Shown here in pieces: positions 63,683 to 64,000 of a stretch of 64,000 nt of DNA (the stretch's first letter is position 1; every line of letters begins with the position of its first letter). Below the pieces are notes generated by a model. That model saw only the letters and a list, made by a program, of their open reading frames with translations, was not told the DNA's origin and ran no database searches. This stretch comes from CBDEFX01 sp965237635 (GTDB lineage: Bacteria > Chloroflexota > Dehalococcoidia > Lucifugimonadales > CAUZJF01): contig CBDEFX010000002.1 of NCBI GenBank assembly GCA_965237635.1, positions 1,364,001 through 1,428,000 of the forward strand, written 5' to 3'. The position numbers and the translations under genes were made by a program.

Positions 63683-63964
63683 GACGAGGCTGGACCCGAT
63701 ATCCTGGTCTCCAGCTTCCCTGTCCCCCACTGGAAGAAGATCTGGTCCAACAACCCCCTGGAGCGTCTCAACAAGGAGATCAGACGTCGCACCGATGTCG
63801 TGGGCATCTTCCCTAACCGACCAGCCGTGCGTCGCCTGGTTGGCGCCGTCCTCGCTGAACAGCACGACGAATGGGCCATCGGCCGTCGATACCTCACACC
63901 CACCGTTCTCACCTTCAATGAAGCTCTTGCAGAGGCCGAACCCGCAGAAGCGACTGCGGCTTAG
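63683..63964 (+). pseudogene. C-terminal fragment of IS256 transposase (element B)
   Basis: Reads DEAGPDILV, then FPVPHWKKIWSNNPLERLNK with the catalytic Glu, to EATAA-stop. Slightly diverged from the full copy (PTVLTFNEALAEAEPAE instead of PAILILNEALPEADLAE), so it is an older or separate insertion. Confidence 0.88.
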
Positions 63965-64000
63965 ATAACATCAGCAGGATGACGCACCCTTACAGCACTT
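63683..64000 (+). mobile_element. Partial IS256 element B, 3' part
   Basis: The right end of a second element B: the transposase C-terminus, then the terminal repeat (reverse strand AAGTGCTGTAAGGGTGCGTC) ending at the last base of the window. The first two thirds of the element are missing. Confidence 0.85.

Noticed and set aside
1..64000. tRNA or rRNA genes
   Set aside because: No cloverleaf with a TTC-arm consensus or rRNA-like stretch was recognised by eye; a covariance-model scan would be needed to exclude them.

Overview
The window looks like part of a high-GC bacterial chromosome crowded with insertion sequences. Gene content (fused AhbA/AhbB siroheme decarboxylase, Ni-superoxide dismutase with its own maturation protease, an enolase-superfamily OSBS/NSAR-type enzyme, a DUF4432 aldose-epimerase-like protein) and the scattered palindromic intergenic repeats resemble Chloroflexota metagenome bins of the Dehalococcoidia/SAR202 kind. 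That placement is inference: there is no rRNA or other phylogenetic marker here beyond GatB, SecG, RadC and YvcK.

Layout. Positions 1-14168 are metabolic and transport genes, almost all on the minus strand: a frameshifted MaoC dehydratase cut by the window edge, an MFS transporter, a Nudix/M20 peptidase pair, an enolase-superfamily enzyme, a heterodimeric ABC exporter and a DUF4432 protein. Short palindromic repeats fill the gaps, and one IS1380 and one IS256 element are inserted. Positions 14174-17181 hold an IS481 element that carries an IS1380 inside its transposase. Positions 17335-36965 are the core: radC, panE, divergent sodN/sodX, a minus-strand tetrapyrrole cluster (ahbAB, precorrin-2 dehydrogenase, hemC, cobA-hemD, hemB, then a VOC gene split by IS1380), and a plus-strand cluster (pcm, gatB, yvcK, secG, SAM hydroxide adenosyltransferase, repeat-containing lipoprotein).

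From 37069 to the end the window is accessory and heavily rearranged: IS1380, a half IS481, IS1182, an OLD-type ATPase with a degenerate Toprim motif, a frameshifted aspartyl protease with its partner gene, a decayed PAPS-reductase-like gene, and a nested pile at 46299-52977 in which one IS110 transposase is split by IS1380, IS3 and the IS481::IS1380 composite. Further right come an IS3 remnant, another IS1380, a RelBE-type toxin-antitoxin pair, group II intron relics, and a divergent methyltransferase/helicase pair in which both genes are broken.

The tetrapyrrole genes form a coherent route from porphobilinogen to siroheme and, through AhbAB, toward haem. The most unusual feature is the transposon biology. 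Direct repeats and restored reading frames let the order of several insertions be read from the sequence. They show that a 3,008-bp IS481 element moved as a unit after it had been interrupted by IS1380. No intact, clearly new multi-gene system was found; the best candidates for undescribed biology are listed in the findings.
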